A stretch of DNA of 64,000 nucleotides from Paenibacillus alvei DSM 29 (GCF_000293805.1 NZ_AMBZ01000001.1:1268001-1332000); one strand, 5' to 3'; shown: positions 36,370 through 45,504, counted from the stretch's first letter. Notes: generated by a model from the sequence alone, not told the origin. Program-made: numbers and translations.

Positions 36370-37203
36370 TTATCCAAGCTCAACATTCATGCTGATGTCC
36401 AAGTTGGATACAGAATGTGTTAAAAATCCGAGCGAAATATAATCCACGCCGGTTCCTCGGAACTGCGGAAGTGTGTGCAGTGTTATCCCGCCAGATGCCT
36501 CGGTAACGATGCTTGATGGCGTTAATGATGCAAAATGCTTCACCTCTTCCGGTGAGCGATTGTCGAACATGATGACGTCCGCCTCTGCGGCAACGGCCTC
36601 CAGCAGTTGCTTTTCCGATTCAATTTCCACTTCAATTCGAATCATATGTCCCGCACATGAACGCGCCCGCTTGATTGCTTCCGTGATCGAGCCGCAGGCC
36701 GCGATGTGATTGTCCTTGATCATAATGCCGTCATACAATCCGAAGCGATGATTGTAGCCCCCGCCTATGCGAACCGCATATTTATCCAGCATCCGCAGGC
36801 CCGGCATTGTCTTGCGCGTATCACAGATTCGGGTATGCTCGTCATCAAGCAGTTGGATCGCCTTATGTGTCTGTGTCGCAATAGCCGACATCCGCTGAAG
36901 CAGGTTCAACACAACCCGTTCTCCGGTCAATAGTGCGGCAGCGGGCCCTCTCATAACTGCTATCGCTTCTCCGTCAGACAACGAATCGCCATCCTGCTTC
37001 TTCAAGGACACTTGAATGTCATCCGACATCAATCGGAAGCCTTCCGTAATGATTTCTGATCCTGCGAGCAAGCCTGTTGCTTTGCTGCGAATGACAGCTT
37101 CACACTGTTCACCGCCAAATAGGAAAGATGAAGTCTGATCCCCGCTGCCGATATCCTCTGCATAGAAGGACTCCAGCAGCCTTCTCAACTGAAAACGTTC
37201 CAT
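36370..37203 (-). CDS. nadC: Nicotinate-nucleotide pyrophosphorylase (carboxylating)
   Basis: Turns quinolinate and PRPP into nicotinate mononucleotide. 277 aa. Motifs: EDIGSGDQTS, RKTMPGLRMLDKYAVRIGGG with the substrate-binding basic residues, GIMIKDNHI, DVIMFDNRSPEEV and EASGGITL. The start overlaps the nadB end by 19 nt, so translation is coupled. Confidence 0.96.
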   Translation of the reverse strand: MERFQLRRLLESFYAEDIGSGDQTSSFLFGGEQCEAVIRSKATGLLAGSEIITEGFRLMSDDIQVSLKKQDGDSLSDGEAIAVMRGPAAALLTGERVVLNLLQRMSAIATQTHKAIQLLDDEHTRICDTRKTMPGLRMLDKYAVRIGGGYNHRFGLYDGIMIKDNHIAACGSITEAIKRARSCAGHMIRIEVEIESEKQLLEAVAAEADVIMFDNRSPEEVKHFASLTPSSIVTEASGGITLHTLPQFRGTGVDYISLGFLTHSVSNLDISMNVELG

Positions 37204-38954
37204 GATGGCATGATCCTTTCATTTACAATGATTTGGGTTCCTGATTGGGAATGCACAATCTGCTTGCTGCCCCATCGTCTATCATCCCGTTCTGGGAAGT
37301 CGCTTCGGAAATGAGCACCACGACTTTCCTCCCGCAGCAGGGCTGATTTCGTAACAAGGCGAGCCAACTGCCATAGGTTTGTTAACTCCAGCTGATCCCT
37401 TGTGATTTTTTGCACTTTGATTGCCTGTGACGGCATATTTTCCAGCCACTGCTTCATGTTTCGCAATTGATCCTGATTCCGTTCAATCGCTACTGCTGCG
37501 GTCATCCTGCGTTGAAGCTCAGCAAGCGTCATCTCCGGAACCTGAATGGATATCAGTTGAGATGTCACCTCGCCACCAGCCGTTTCGACGAATTCGGTTG
37601 CTGTTGTTGTAGCTACGCTATCTGCTTCAACTGCTGTTGTTGTAGCTGCGCTATCTGCTTCAACTGCTGTTGTTGTAGCTGCGCCATCTGCTTCGGCTGC
37701 TGCATCTGCTGTATCTGCTCTAGCTGCACCAACCTCGGTTGCTCCAGTTCTAGTTCCCGCTTCGCTTGCTTCTGATCCCTGTCCCCCCATCTCACTGATC
37801 CTTCGTGCTGCTCTACGGCCTGAAACCAGTGCTTCCAATAGCGAATTGCTTGCCAAACGATTCGCCCCATGCAGTCCGTTGCATCCCGCTTCTCCAATTG
37901 CAAACAGTCCGCGAACCGCGCTCTCTCCCCATGCATCAACTTGAATGCCACCCATTAGAAAGTGCATGCCCGGCGCAACTGGAATGCGCTGTTCCTCTAG
38001 ATCAATTCCTGCCTCTTCACATAGACGGGTAATGCTAGGAAACCGACTTCGAAAATCATTGCATGCCTGAATATCAATAGATACGTGATGCCCAAGCTGC
38101 ATTTTTTCATAAATTACCCGAGCAACCACATCGCGCGGAGCCAGATCCTCTAGTTCATGTCGGCCCTTCATAATCCGGCGTCCATGTTCGTCAATCAGCA
38201 CGCCCCCTTCGCCGCGCACCGCTTCAGACACGAGCCCATAGCTGCGCCCATCCTTCACGAGAAGCGTCGGATGAAACTGCATAAATTCGAGATCTGTTAA
38301 GGCAGCTCCAGCACGATAAGCCAGCATTAATCCATCCCCGGTTACAACCTGATGATTGCTGTGATGACAATAGAGACTGCCGCAGCCGCCTGTTGCCAGC
38401 ACGACTTGATCGGCATACAGCGTTGCGATCTGCCCCTCCTTGTCTATGAGCACAACACCTTGGCAACGTCCATTCTCCACCAGCACATCCACAACCGTAA
38501 CAAATTCACGGAACTGAATATGACTAGGCAGCTCCCGCAGCAAATACTCCACCAGCCTTCGGCCAGAAGCATCACCGCCAGCATGGAAAATCCGATTTGC
38601 ACGATGAGCTCCTTCACGCCCAAGCATCAGCTTGCCATGGTGATCACGGTCAAAAGGGAACTGTTCGTCCACTAGCTCCATCATGATCTTCTTGCCTTCT
38701 TGAATGACAGTCTTCACCATGTCCAAGTCGTTATGCCCTGCTCCAGCCGTAAGCGTATCTGTGATATGACTGAGCTCCGAATCATCTGGCAGATAGGAAG
38801 TCGCTATTCCCCCTTGCGCAAGGAATGAATTGCTGGCTAGCACCTTTTCCTTTGTTAATACGGTTACCTTGATATGCGCAGGCAACGAGGATGCGAGAGA
38901 CAATGCCGCTGCTCCTGATCCAACTACAATGACAGATTGGTCTACGATTTTCAT
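37185..38954 (-). CDS. nadB: L-aspartate oxidase, with a low-complexity insertion
   Basis: Flavoenzyme making iminoaspartate for NadA. 589 aa, about 60 longer than usual. FAD-binding VVGSGAAALSLASSLP at the N-terminus, then FLAQGGIA, GREGAHRANRIFHAGGDASG and LATGGCGSLYCHHSNH; GCNGLHGANRLASNSLLEAL ends the catalytic part. Between this and the helical C-terminal domain is an Ala/Thr/Glu-rich linker (residues about 398-460) with three 33-bp repeats encoding EADSAATTTAV. The insertion lies outside the active site. First gene of nadBCA, controlled by the NiaR-type operator upstream. Confidence 0.95.
   Translation of the reverse strand: MKIVDQSVIVVGSGAAALSLASSLPAHIKVTVLTKEKVLASNSFLAQGGIATSYLPDDSELSHITDTLTAGAGHNDLDMVKTVIQEGKKIMMELVDEQFPFDRDHHGKLMLGREGAHRANRIFHAGGDASGRRLVEYLLRELPSHIQFREFVTVVDVLVENGRCQGVVLIDKEGQIATLYADQVVLATGGCGSLYCHHSNHQVVTGDGLMLAYRAGAALTDLEFMQFHPTLLVKDGRSYGLVSEAVRGEGGVLIDEHGRRIMKGRHELEDLAPRDVVARVIYEKMQLGHHVSIDIQACNDFRSRFPSITRLCEEAGIDLEEQRIPVAPGMHFLMGGIQVDAWGESAVRGLFAIGEAGCNGLHGANRLASNSLLEALVSGRRAARRISEMGGQGSEASEAGTRTGATEVGAARADTADAAAEADGAATTTAVEADSAATTTAVEADSVATTTATEFVETAGGEVTSQLISIQVPEMTLAELQRRMTAAVAIERNQDQLRNMKQWLENMPSQAIKVQKITRDQLELTNLWQLARLVTKSALLREESRGAHFRSDFPERDDRRWGSKQIVHSQSGTQIIVNERIMPSWNVFS
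37601..37699. repeat. Three tandem 33-bp repeats inside nadB
   Basis: Units 37601-37633, 37634-37666 and 37667-37699 differ by a few bases; each encodes 11 aa (EADSAATTTAV type), keeping frame. Copy number could vary between strains without breaking the gene. Confidence 0.85.
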
Positions 38955-39022
38955 AGCTCTTCACTTCTTTATTTATTGGATTACGTACTAAGGACATTTA
39001 CAATGATAACGTTCATACTTTT

Positions 39023-39042
39023 ACATGTGTCTTTACACCTGT
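39023..39042. promoter_or_regulatory. NiaR-type operator between nadBCA and nifS-niaR
   Basis: ACATGTGTCTTTACACCTGT: near-perfect dyad matching the known NiaR/YrxA recognition pattern (ACAGGTGT..ACACCTGT). It lies just before the nifS -35 box and in the nadB promoter region, so the adjacent NiaR product can repress both directions when niacin is available. Confidence 0.8.
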
Positions 39043-39043
39043 A

Positions 39044-39073
39044 TTGACAGTGAATCTGATACCACCTTACAAT
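39044..39073 (+). promoter_or_regulatory. Promoter of the cysteine desulfurase / niaR operon
   Basis: TTGACA (39044-39049), 18-bp spacer, TACAAT (39068-39073), directly next to the NiaR-type operator. Confidence 0.7.
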
Positions 39074-39126
39074 AAGCTCAATCAGTTTGCAAGCAAGGAT
39101 TTGCATATAAAAGGGGAATCAATACG

Positions 39127-40272
39127 TTGATCTACTTGGATTACGCTGCTGCCGCGCCTATGGATGAACGTGCAATTCGCATGCTTAACGAATTGAACCG
39201 CGAAGTGTACGGCAACAGCTCTAGTCTTCATGATGCTGGCGGCCATGCAGCATATATATTGGAATATTGCCGTGAGAAGCTGGCGAACATGATCGGCGGT
39301 GTTACTGAGGGGGTATATTTTACAAGCGGAGGATCAGAATCGAACCTACTATCCCTTCAATCGATCCTGAACGGCTTGCCAGATTGCAAGAAACATCTGA
39401 TCACAACGACAATGGAGCATGCCTCTATTCGCAACGCCATTCCATATCTAGAACGGCTAGGGTACCGTGTGACCCTCATTGAGCCAAATGAAAGAGGCAT
39501 CATTACGAAGGAAATTCTTGAAGCGTCCTTGGAATCGGACACAGGCTTGGTATCCATCCAGCACGCCAACTCCGAAACGGGGATTGTTCAGCCGCTGGCC
39601 GAGCTATCGCCTCTTCTCAGCACCCGAGGCATCTTTCTGCACAGCGACATGGTTCAAACCTTCGGCAAGCTTCCGATTGATATCCGGAAGCTTGGGGTGG
39701 ATGCTTGCTCACTATCCAGTCATAAAGTACATGGCCCTAAAGGTGTGGGAGCAGCCTATCTTCATCCACATGTTCCTTGGCAGCCCATCCTTCCAGGAAC
39801 CCGTCATGAACGCGGCTTCCGTGCGGGCACAGTCAATGTTCCCGGTATCGGCGCCTTTATTACAGCGGCTGAACTTTGCGTGGAGGAACTGGCGCAACGG
39901 ACGGCACACTTCCGCTCGCTTCGCAGCTATCTGTTCACGCAGGCAGAGCATCTCCATATTCCGTTGGTCTGTGTAATGAGTGAGAAGAACGTAGACATTG
40001 TCCCCCATATCGCCGGGTGTCTCTTTGACGGAATGGAGGGCCAATATGTTATGCTAGAATGTAACAGGATCGGAATCTGCATTTCTACTGGAACGGCCTG
40101 TGCAGCAGGCCATCATGAGCATTCGCCTTCCCTTGCGGCTATTGGGTTAAGTAAGGAAGACGCGCTCCGGTTCATCCGCATTTCCTTCGGCAGATCCACG
40201 ACGATCGAACATTTGGATCGCATGCTGACATTGCTTGCATCCTTGAAAGGAGCGAAGCCGATTGGCGAATAA
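39127..40272 (+). CDS. nifS: Cysteine desulfurase, NifS/NadS type
   Basis: 381 aa starting at TTG 39127 (MIYLDYAAAAPMDERA), with AAAGGGGAATC ahead. PLP enzyme: active-site Lys in SLSSHKVHGPKGVGA and catalytic Cys in STGTACAAGHHEHSP. In Bacillus this divergent NifS matures the Fe-S cluster of NadA, and its position opposite nadBCA supports the same job here. Its 3' end overlaps the niaR start by 11 nt. Confidence 0.92.
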   Translation: MIYLDYAAAAPMDERAIRMLNELNREVYGNSSSLHDAGGHAAYILEYCREKLANMIGGVTEGVYFTSGGSESNLLSLQSILNGLPDCKKHLITTTMEHASIRNAIPYLERLGYRVTLIEPNERGIITKEILEASLESDTGLVSIQHANSETGIVQPLAELSPLLSTRGIFLHSDMVQTFGKLPIDIRKLGVDACSLSSHKVHGPKGVGAAYLHPHVPWQPILPGTRHERGFRAGTVNVPGIGAFITAAELCVEELAQRTAHFRSLRSYLFTQAEHLHIPLVCVMSEKNVDIVPHIAGCLFDGMEGQYVMLECNRIGICISTGTACAAGHHEHSPSLAAIGLSKEDALRFIRISFGRSTTIEHLDRMLTLLASLKGAKPIGE

Positions 40273-40804
40273 CACGAAGCTGACAGGCGACGAGCGACGA
40301 GCCAAATTGCTGGATTGGCTGAAGTCCTCCTCCCCGCTAACGGGAACCGAACTGGCCCAACGAGCCAAGGTGTCACGCCAAGTGATCGTACAGGATATGA
40401 CCTTGCTTAAAGCGCGTAATGAGCCTATTCTCGCGACCAGCCAAGGGTACGTATATATGGATCATGACAAAAAGGATAACGCCGCGTTGTATGAGCGGGT
40501 GATTGCGGTTCAGCATACGCCGCAGCAGAGTGAAGAAGAATTGCTGCTCATTGTCGATTATGGCGTGAGTGTTCAGGATGTTATTGTAGAACATCCTATA
40601 TACGGACAAATTTCAGCACAAATCCGTGTAAACACCCGCAAAGAGGTATATGACTTCATGCGAAATATTCGCAGCAGCGGAGCAGCCTTCATCTCTGAGC
40701 TGACGAACGGCGTACACTTGCATACATTGACCTCACCAAGCGAAGAGCGATTGGATGAAGTGTGCGAGGCGCTCAAAGAAATAGGTTTTCTCATAACGGA
40801 TTAG
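40262..40804 (+). CDS. niaR: Niacin-responsive transcriptional repressor
   Basis: 180 aa, TTG start with AAGGAG 9 nt ahead. N-terminal HTH_11 (AKLLDWLKSSSPLTGTELAQ, VSRQVIVQDMTLLKARN) and C-terminal 3H domain with the conserved His positions (HPIYGQISAQIRV, NGVHLHTLTSPS), which binds nicotinic acid with a metal. Overlaps nifS, so operon and translational coupling. Target: the operator at 39023-39042. B. subtilis yrxA has the same context. Confidence 0.94.
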   Translation: MANNTKLTGDERRAKLLDWLKSSSPLTGTELAQRAKVSRQVIVQDMTLLKARNEPILATSQGYVYMDHDKKDNAALYERVIAVQHTPQQSEEELLLIVDYGVSVQDVIVEHPIYGQISAQIRVNTRKEVYDFMRNIRSSGAAFISELTNGVHLHTLTSPSEERLDEVCEALKEIGFLITD

Positions 40805-40831
40805 AAACAGAATCCAGCGCCCAAACGAATA

Positions 40832-40868
40832 GCGGCATAACAAGGAGCAATGAACCTTGTTATGCCGC
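40832..40868. terminator. Terminator after niaR
   Basis: Perfect 14-bp stem GCGGCATAACAAGG / CCTTGTTATGCCGC with a 9-nt loop, between the converging niaR and SpoIIM-family genes. The T-run on the plus side is about 10 nt away. Confidence 0.8.
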
Positions 40869-40962
40869 TATCACTATTTACACTTTTTTCATTACCGCCA
40901 AGCGAACTTTCGAACGAACTCCTTATTATAATGCAGGCAATTGTGATCAATTTCGTACGTCA

Positions 40963-41508
40963 TTATTGCAGCCAACTCATGGTGACGGGAGATACATACG
41001 TCTCGATCAAGCTTGCAACAATAAACAATGAGATCATTAGGCCCAGCAGCCACGCAATCCTCAACCCTTCCTGCTTCCAATCAACCGATTGCTTGGTTCT
41101 TACGTATCGAAGGAGCCAGTTAAAGGGCTTCAATCCTATGGTACAAGCTAATATGATCGCCGGAAGCTCGAAGATCCCGTGAGGGGCCAACGCCGCAATA
41201 ATTGCCGCCGCAGAATAATGAGAGGCAGACAGCATGACAAGATAGCCTAACATAAAACCATTGAATAGCGTAAGAAGAACGGAAGGAACGGATAATAGAA
41301 TCCCGCTGGCTGCAACGAGAAGCCCTGCACCGATATTGTTCGCCGCAATTTGGTACCATTCATAGTGAAAACCAGTCAGCAGATTTGCTTCCAAATGAAT
41401 CTGATTTCCAATGAATAGACTGAGTGCAATGCCTACGGAGAACCATATTGCCGAGGCTCGGATTAGCGTCTTCTCTTCTTGCCAAATCTTCTTCCAGAAT
41501 GTTCGCAC
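40963..41508 (-). CDS. SpoIIM-family (DUF95) membrane protein
   Basis: 181 aa with GTG start after AGGGGGG. About five transmembrane helices, with the family signature NNIGAGLLVAASGILL..LFNGFMLGYL..APHGIFELPAIILACTIGL. SpoIIM is part of the forespore engulfment complex, but many paralogs of the same fold occur outside spoII loci; with no spo gene beside it, the exact role is open. Confidence 0.85.
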   Translation of the reverse strand: MRTFWKKIWQEEKTLIRASAIWFSVGIALSLFIGNQIHLEANLLTGFHYEWYQIAANNIGAGLLVAASGILLSVPSVLLTLFNGFMLGYLVMLSASHYSAAAIIAALAPHGIFELPAIILACTIGLKPFNWLLRYVRTKQSVDWKQEGLRIAWLLGLMISLFIVASLIETYVSPVTMSWLQ

Positions 41509-41622
41509 TTAACCCCCCTTCCTCTTCCATTGTTCCAACCAAGTACATCATATGTAGAAATACGTGAATGCGTGTTAGATAAAACTGCAGCTAAGCTAGC
41601 TATATAATCGGTCGTCCCAGCA

Positions 41623-41656
41623 AAAAGAAGCGCACCCGATAACGGATGCGCTTCAT
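41623..41656 (-). terminator. Terminator of the 55-aa ORF
   Basis: GAAGCGCA..TGCGCTTC type stem; on the minus strand it is followed by TTTTTG. Confidence 0.75.
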
Positions 41657-41678
41657 ATCGTAGAGCCTGAAAATGCCC

Positions 41679-41846
41679 TTACAATACAACGGCAATGTTG
41701 CTTAAGCCTGCGTTTACAAGAAACAGAATCAGATCTTTGACAGGCTCAAGAATTGGCGGCACAACGCCATTCAGGATCTCTTCCAGCACCTTCTGGGCCT
41801 CTGCGAGATTAATTCCCAAGATAGAAGCGATTTGAAATACTGCCAT
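41679..41846 (-). CDS. Small amphipathic protein, 55 aa, unknown
   Basis: ATG 41846 has a textbook AGGAGGTGAT 4 nt ahead, and a terminator follows the stop, so it is a complete transcription unit. Sequence begins MAVFQIASILGINLAEAQKV and ends VNAGLSNIAVVL: two amphipathic or hydrophobic helices separated by VVPPILEPV. No Cys, low charge. I do not recognise it; bacteriocin-like, small membrane or toxin-type peptides are possible. Confidence 0.65.
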   Translation of the reverse strand: MAVFQIASILGINLAEAQKVLEEILNGVVPPILEPVKDLILFLVNAGLSNIAVVL

Positions 41847-41981
41847 GAGTATCACCTCCTCTTGCCTTTCTGAGATTACTATATTCAGAGGTTGTCCCTT
41901 TGGTTACTGAAAATATGAAAATCAAACGAGTTTACATAGTTTCAGGGATTGGTATACCTCAACACGGGAACTAATGATCAC

Positions 41982-42025
41982 AAAAAGGACTGTCCATAGT
42001 AGATGAACTACTATAGACAGCCCTC
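41982..42025 (-). terminator. Terminator of the Big-domain protein gene
   Basis: GGACTGTC.ATAGTAG / CTACTAT.GACAG.CC stem; followed by TTTTTGTG on the minus strand. Confidence 0.8.
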
Positions 42026-42107
42026 GGTCTTCACATCATATTCTCAATATTAATGAAATGGAGAGTAAAACGAATACCTTTTCTTCACCTAGCATCAATT
42101 GTTCATG

Positions 42108-43271
42108 CTACTCTATCGTGATGCGCAGTGATACCTTTTTGCCGCCGTATGAAAAAGTAATGACGGACTTCCCTTTGCTGACTGCGGTGATCGTACCATA
42201 ACTCGCGGTTGCCTTGCCATTTGACTTCGACTGAGCAAGTGAAGTTACATCAGACGTGTTGCCGCTGCTGTAGATCGCCTGTACTCGATAGCTTGTCGTG
42301 TGATTCGGAGCAAGCTTCGTCGCAGATGGCACAACCGTCAGCTTCTTCAATTTAGGCGTGACTTGAACCGGAATTTCAAAAGTGCGATCACCGTACACAC
42401 CAACGATTCTCGTCGTGCCTTCTGCAATTGCTTTTACACCCGAAACCGTCGCCTTTGCAACTTGATCATTGCCGGATTTCCACGCTACCTTTCCTGAAAG
42501 CGACACTTTTTTGCCGCTCGACAAAGTGCCGATGACTTTGATAGGCTTCGTCGTTCCCGCTCCCATTACGATAGACGAAGGTTGAACATCGATGTTTACC
42601 ATGTTCTCCTGCAGAGCAACGGGAAGGGTTGTCCCTTTGCCCCCGTAATACAGCTTTACACTGGCGCTTCCTTTTGGCTGTCCCACCGCTGTTACGACAC
42701 CGTTGCGAACCTCAATGCCTTGGCCTGATGCTTTCGCCGTTACCAGTGAAGTAACATCTCTTGTACTCCCGCCTGCAAAGACCGCTTGAACGGAAAAAGT
42801 CGCAGACTTCCCGGGAGACAGCGCCATCTTCGCTGGGGTTACGATTAGCTTTTTAACCGTAGCGGTAACCTGTACGGAAATATCGAACCTTTGCGAACCG
42901 TACACGCCTGTAACGATCGTGCTGCCTTCCGCAACGCCCTTGATCGTTGCCCCGCTCATTTTCACAACTTGCTCGTTGCCTGACCGCCATTGAACCTTCG
43001 TTCCGAGCGATACTTTTTTCCCATTAGAGTTGTATCCGTATACCTTTATCGCCTTAGAGGAACCCGCACCTAAAGTGACTGATGTGGACGGATCCACGTC
43101 ATATCTCGCAAAATCCTGAACGGAACCAGTCTGATTGCCGTATGTTGCCGACACCGCATTGCTCAGAGCTTGTATACTTGTTGGGTATGATAATGCCGAG
43201 ATAATCATCGAACAAACGACGAGCCACCCCATACCGATGCGTCCTTTTCTTAATTCAAATACTGACTTCAT
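42108..43271 (-). CDS. Secreted protein with bacterial Ig-like (Big2-type) repeats
   Basis: 387 aa; signal peptide (GMGWLVVCSMIISALSYPTS, IQALS). The mature part holds two long repeats, each with two Big-like domains: VDPSTSVTLGAGSSKAIKVY / VQPSSIVMGAGTTKPIKVIG, VQWRSGNEQVVKM / VAWKSGNDQVAKA, and KLIVTPAKMALSPG / KLTVVPSATKLAPN. No catalytic or anchoring domain is visible. Big2 domains usually act as spacers or adhesion modules on the cell surface; ligand unknown. Confidence 0.85.
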   Translation of the reverse strand: MKSVFELRKGRIGMGWLVVCSMIISALSYPTSIQALSNAVSATYGNQTGSVQDFARYDVDPSTSVTLGAGSSKAIKVYGYNSNGKKVSLGTKVQWRSGNEQVVKMSGATIKGVAEGSTIVTGVYGSQRFDISVQVTATVKKLIVTPAKMALSPGKSATFSVQAVFAGGSTRDVTSLVTAKASGQGIEVRNGVVTAVGQPKGSASVKLYYGGKGTTLPVALQENMVNIDVQPSSIVMGAGTTKPIKVIGTLSSGKKVSLSGKVAWKSGNDQVAKATVSGVKAIAEGTTRIVGVYGDRTFEIPVQVTPKLKKLTVVPSATKLAPNHTTSYRVQAIYSSGNTSDVTSLAQSKSNGKATASYGTITAVSKGKSVITFSYGGKKVSLRITIE

Positions 43272-43452
43272 AACTTCTCCTCTCTCTCAACGTTTCTTTA
43301 TGTATAGCTAACGATTAGACTATAATGGGTTCAAAAAAGTTTACCCGTCCAATTATTTACTATATTACTTATAACGGCTACTTGTAAGAAAAAATGAACA
43401 TACCGAAGTCCTGAGCATGTCAAAAAGTTGATGAAAATTACTTGTTGGCACA

Positions 43453-43502
43453 AAAAAAGAACCCATTTTGAATAAAGACAAATTCAAAATGGATTCCTTA
43501 TT
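43453..43502 (-). terminator. Terminator of the nitroreductase gene
   Basis: CCATTTTGAAT / ATTCAAAATGG stem; minus-strand tail TTCTTTTTTT. Confidence 0.85.
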
Positions 43503-43533
43503 TTAATGAACGTTCCGTTTACATAGTAGTTAA

Positions 43534-44133
43534 TTACTTATGAAACATTACACGATCTTCTAACGGTTTAAATTCTTTGTCGCCTGGTGTGGCTGTTGGA
43601 TTACCAAATGGCATTTGTGCAATAAGCTTCCAATTGTCAGGGATATTCCATTCTTTTTTCACTTCATCATCAATTAGTGGATTGTAATGCTGTAAAGATG
43701 CTCCTAACCCCTCTGCTTCCAATCCTGTCCACACTACTAATTGGTGCATAGCTGATGCTTGGTTTGACCAAATTGGGAAGTTGTCAGCATATGCAGTAAA
43801 TTGTTCTTGAAGTGATTTCACTACAGCCTCATCTTCAAAGAATAATACGGTACCATAACCTGCTTTGAAGGAATCCATTTTTTGTTGTGTTCCTGAAAAG
43901 TCTCCATCACCAACTACTTTTCTCAATGCTGCCGTCGTAATGTCCCATAATTTATTATGTGCCTCACCAGACAATACAACCAAACGTGAAGATTGCGAAT
44001 TGAAAGCTGACGGAGTGTGTTTCACTGCAAATTCTACGATTTCTTTAATTCTTTCATCTGATACTTGTACCTCTTTATTGATTCCGTAGTAAGTACGTCT
44101 TTCTTTAAGCGCAGTGTAGAAATCTTTTGTCAT
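43534..44133 (-). CDS. Nitroreductase family protein (Frm2/HBN1-like)
   Basis: 199 aa. FMN-dependent nitroreductase fold of the small Frm2-like branch: ALKERRTYYGINKE, HTPSAFNSQSSRLVVL, KAGYGTVLFFED, WSNQASAMHQLVVWTGLEAE, GLGASLQHYNPLID. Predicted NAD(P)H-dependent reduction of quinones or nitroaromatics. A MhqR-like box lies about 190 nt upstream, fitting a role against quinone stress. Confidence 0.88.
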   Translation of the reverse strand: MTKDFYTALKERRTYYGINKEVQVSDERIKEIVEFAVKHTPSAFNSQSSRLVVLSGEAHNKLWDITTAALRKVVGDGDFSGTQQKMDSFKAGYGTVLFFEDEAVVKSLQEQFTAYADNFPIWSNQASAMHQLVVWTGLEAEGLGASLQHYNPLIDDEVKKEWNIPDNWKLIAQMPFGNPTATPGDKEFKPLEDRVMFHK

Positions 44134-44320
44134 CGTTTTTTCCTCCTAAATTCGAATATCCTTCAATATCGATTATCTTGTGAAAACATTGTAATTGAAT
44201 TGAATACATCATTTTCGATACTTTTTCATCGATCCCCAATTAATGTATCCTGCGTGTTTCACATTTATACAAATATGAAGAGCAGCTACTTGGATGACTA
44301 CACTTTATCTTGGGTTAAAG

Positions 44321-44338
44321 TATCTCTAATTCGAGATA
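44321..44338. promoter_or_regulatory. MhqR-like operator upstream of the nitroreductase gene
   Basis: TATCTCTAATTCGAGATA, one mismatch from the perfect TATCTCgaattcGAGATA dyad bound by the quinone-sensing MarR-type regulator MhqR in Bacillus. No MhqR gene is in the window. The distance to the gene (about 190 nt) is on the long side. Confidence 0.5.
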
Positions 44339-44430
44339 ATTATATAAAATAAAATGAATTTAGTCAACAAGAAAGAAAAATGACTTCTGAATTTGAATTT
44401 TAGGGTCTAACGTCTTGCAAAAGTGGAATA

Positions 44431-44463
44431 CAAAAAGACATCTCTAGAACGAGATGCCTTTTT
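44431..44463. terminator. Bidirectional terminator downstream of the AraC-type gene
   Basis: AAAAAGACATCTC / GAGATGCCTTTTT with a 6-nt loop: A-run and T-run on the two sides, so it works in both directions. Confidence 0.7.
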
Positions 44464-44550
44464 GATAAAAGAATCTATTCGCCGACCCAGTCGAGTTTCA
44501 CTTTGCCGTCATATTTTTTGACGAGGAGATTAGTAGATATTGAATCACTT

Positions 44551-45412
44551 TTATTTTTTCACTACCGGAATCCATACCTCACAGCGGTAGTCGTCCGACC
44601 ATGGATCCCCTGGAGGATACAGTTCGAAATCTGGAATTTCGGCTTGCTCATAATCTGTAGCAGGGAACCACTCCTGATAGATGCGATTCCATACTTCTTG
44701 AAATGGCTCCAGGCATTGGACCAATCGAGGTAAATACGGCCCACGTCGCAGCTGGAACTTGAATACATTCAAACTCACTGTCTGATTCCGTCCAATCGGT
44801 CTCTACTGCAATTGCATAGTGAAAGACCTCCCCACCCTGCTGCGCGCCATAGCACATGCCTAGAGTATCTTGATTTTTGCCCAATGCAGCAACTTTTGCG
44901 ACGGTTCCATCCGCGTGACTATCGCGCCAAAACTTCGGAATCTCGATCAAATTCTCTCCCTCTTTCGTGGTCGTCTGGATCGATTTCCCTACAACGGTGA
45001 ACGACTTTCTCTGTACAATTCTATATTCCATTTCTTTGTCTCCCTTCAGTGATAGGTGAAAGGAAATACGAGGAAAGGCCTTCAGCTGAACACCCGAATT
45101 TCGAGCCTCAGAGGGCGAGATGCCGTGCAGCTTGCGGAACGCCTTAGAGAACGATTCTGGCGAATCGTAGCAATACTTCATCGCGACGTCGATCACTTTA
45201 GAACCACTCATGGCTAACTCTTGAGCCGCCAAGGTTAAGCGCCTTTTCCGTACGTACTCGGCCACGGTCATACCTGTCAGCATATAGAACATTCGCTGAA
45301 AGTGATACGGAGAGGAATACGCCGCCTTCGCAAGTTCCGCCATATCCAAAGGCTCCTCCATTTTCGCTTCGATTAAGTCAAGCGCCGACATCATTCGATT
45401 TAGCCATTCCAT
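44551..45412 (-). pseudogene. AraC-family regulator with GyrI-like effector domain, frameshifted near its end
   Basis: ATG 45412 is 9 nt after GAGGAG. N-terminal AraC HTH pair (LDMAELAKAAYSSPYHFQRM, VIDVAMKYCYDSPESFSKAF), then a GyrI-like ligand-binding domain. The frame breaks at 44701-44703: after IGPMPGAI the family sequence QEVWNRIYQEWFPATDYE..PDFELYPPGD..CEVWIPVVKK continues in another frame, restored if one T of a TTT is removed. The unshifted frame ends at 44648 with nonsense (256 aa). DNA binding could survive while effector response is lost. A sequencing error cannot be excluded. Confidence 0.8.
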
Positions 45413-45485
45413 TCGCAATAGCTCCTCTCTGAGTACAGAATATCAAGGCTGCCCCTTGCTATCCTGTCATTCTGTGCGATCATGT

Positions 45486-45504
45486 GACAGATCTATTATC
45501 TGTC
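45486..45504. promoter_or_regulatory. Dyad upstream of the AraC-type gene
   Basis: GACAGAT / ATCTGTC arms with a CTATT loop, about 70 nt upstream of the start. It may be an autoregulatory site; no other support. Confidence 0.3.

Noticed and set aside
37601..37699. CRISPR array
   Set aside because: The repeats are contiguous 33-bp units without spacers and lie in frame inside nadB.
44466..44535. Gene remnant upstream of the 44.4 kb terminator
   Set aside because: A short minus-strand frame ending LVKKYDGKVKLDWVGE looks protein-like but is too short to assign.
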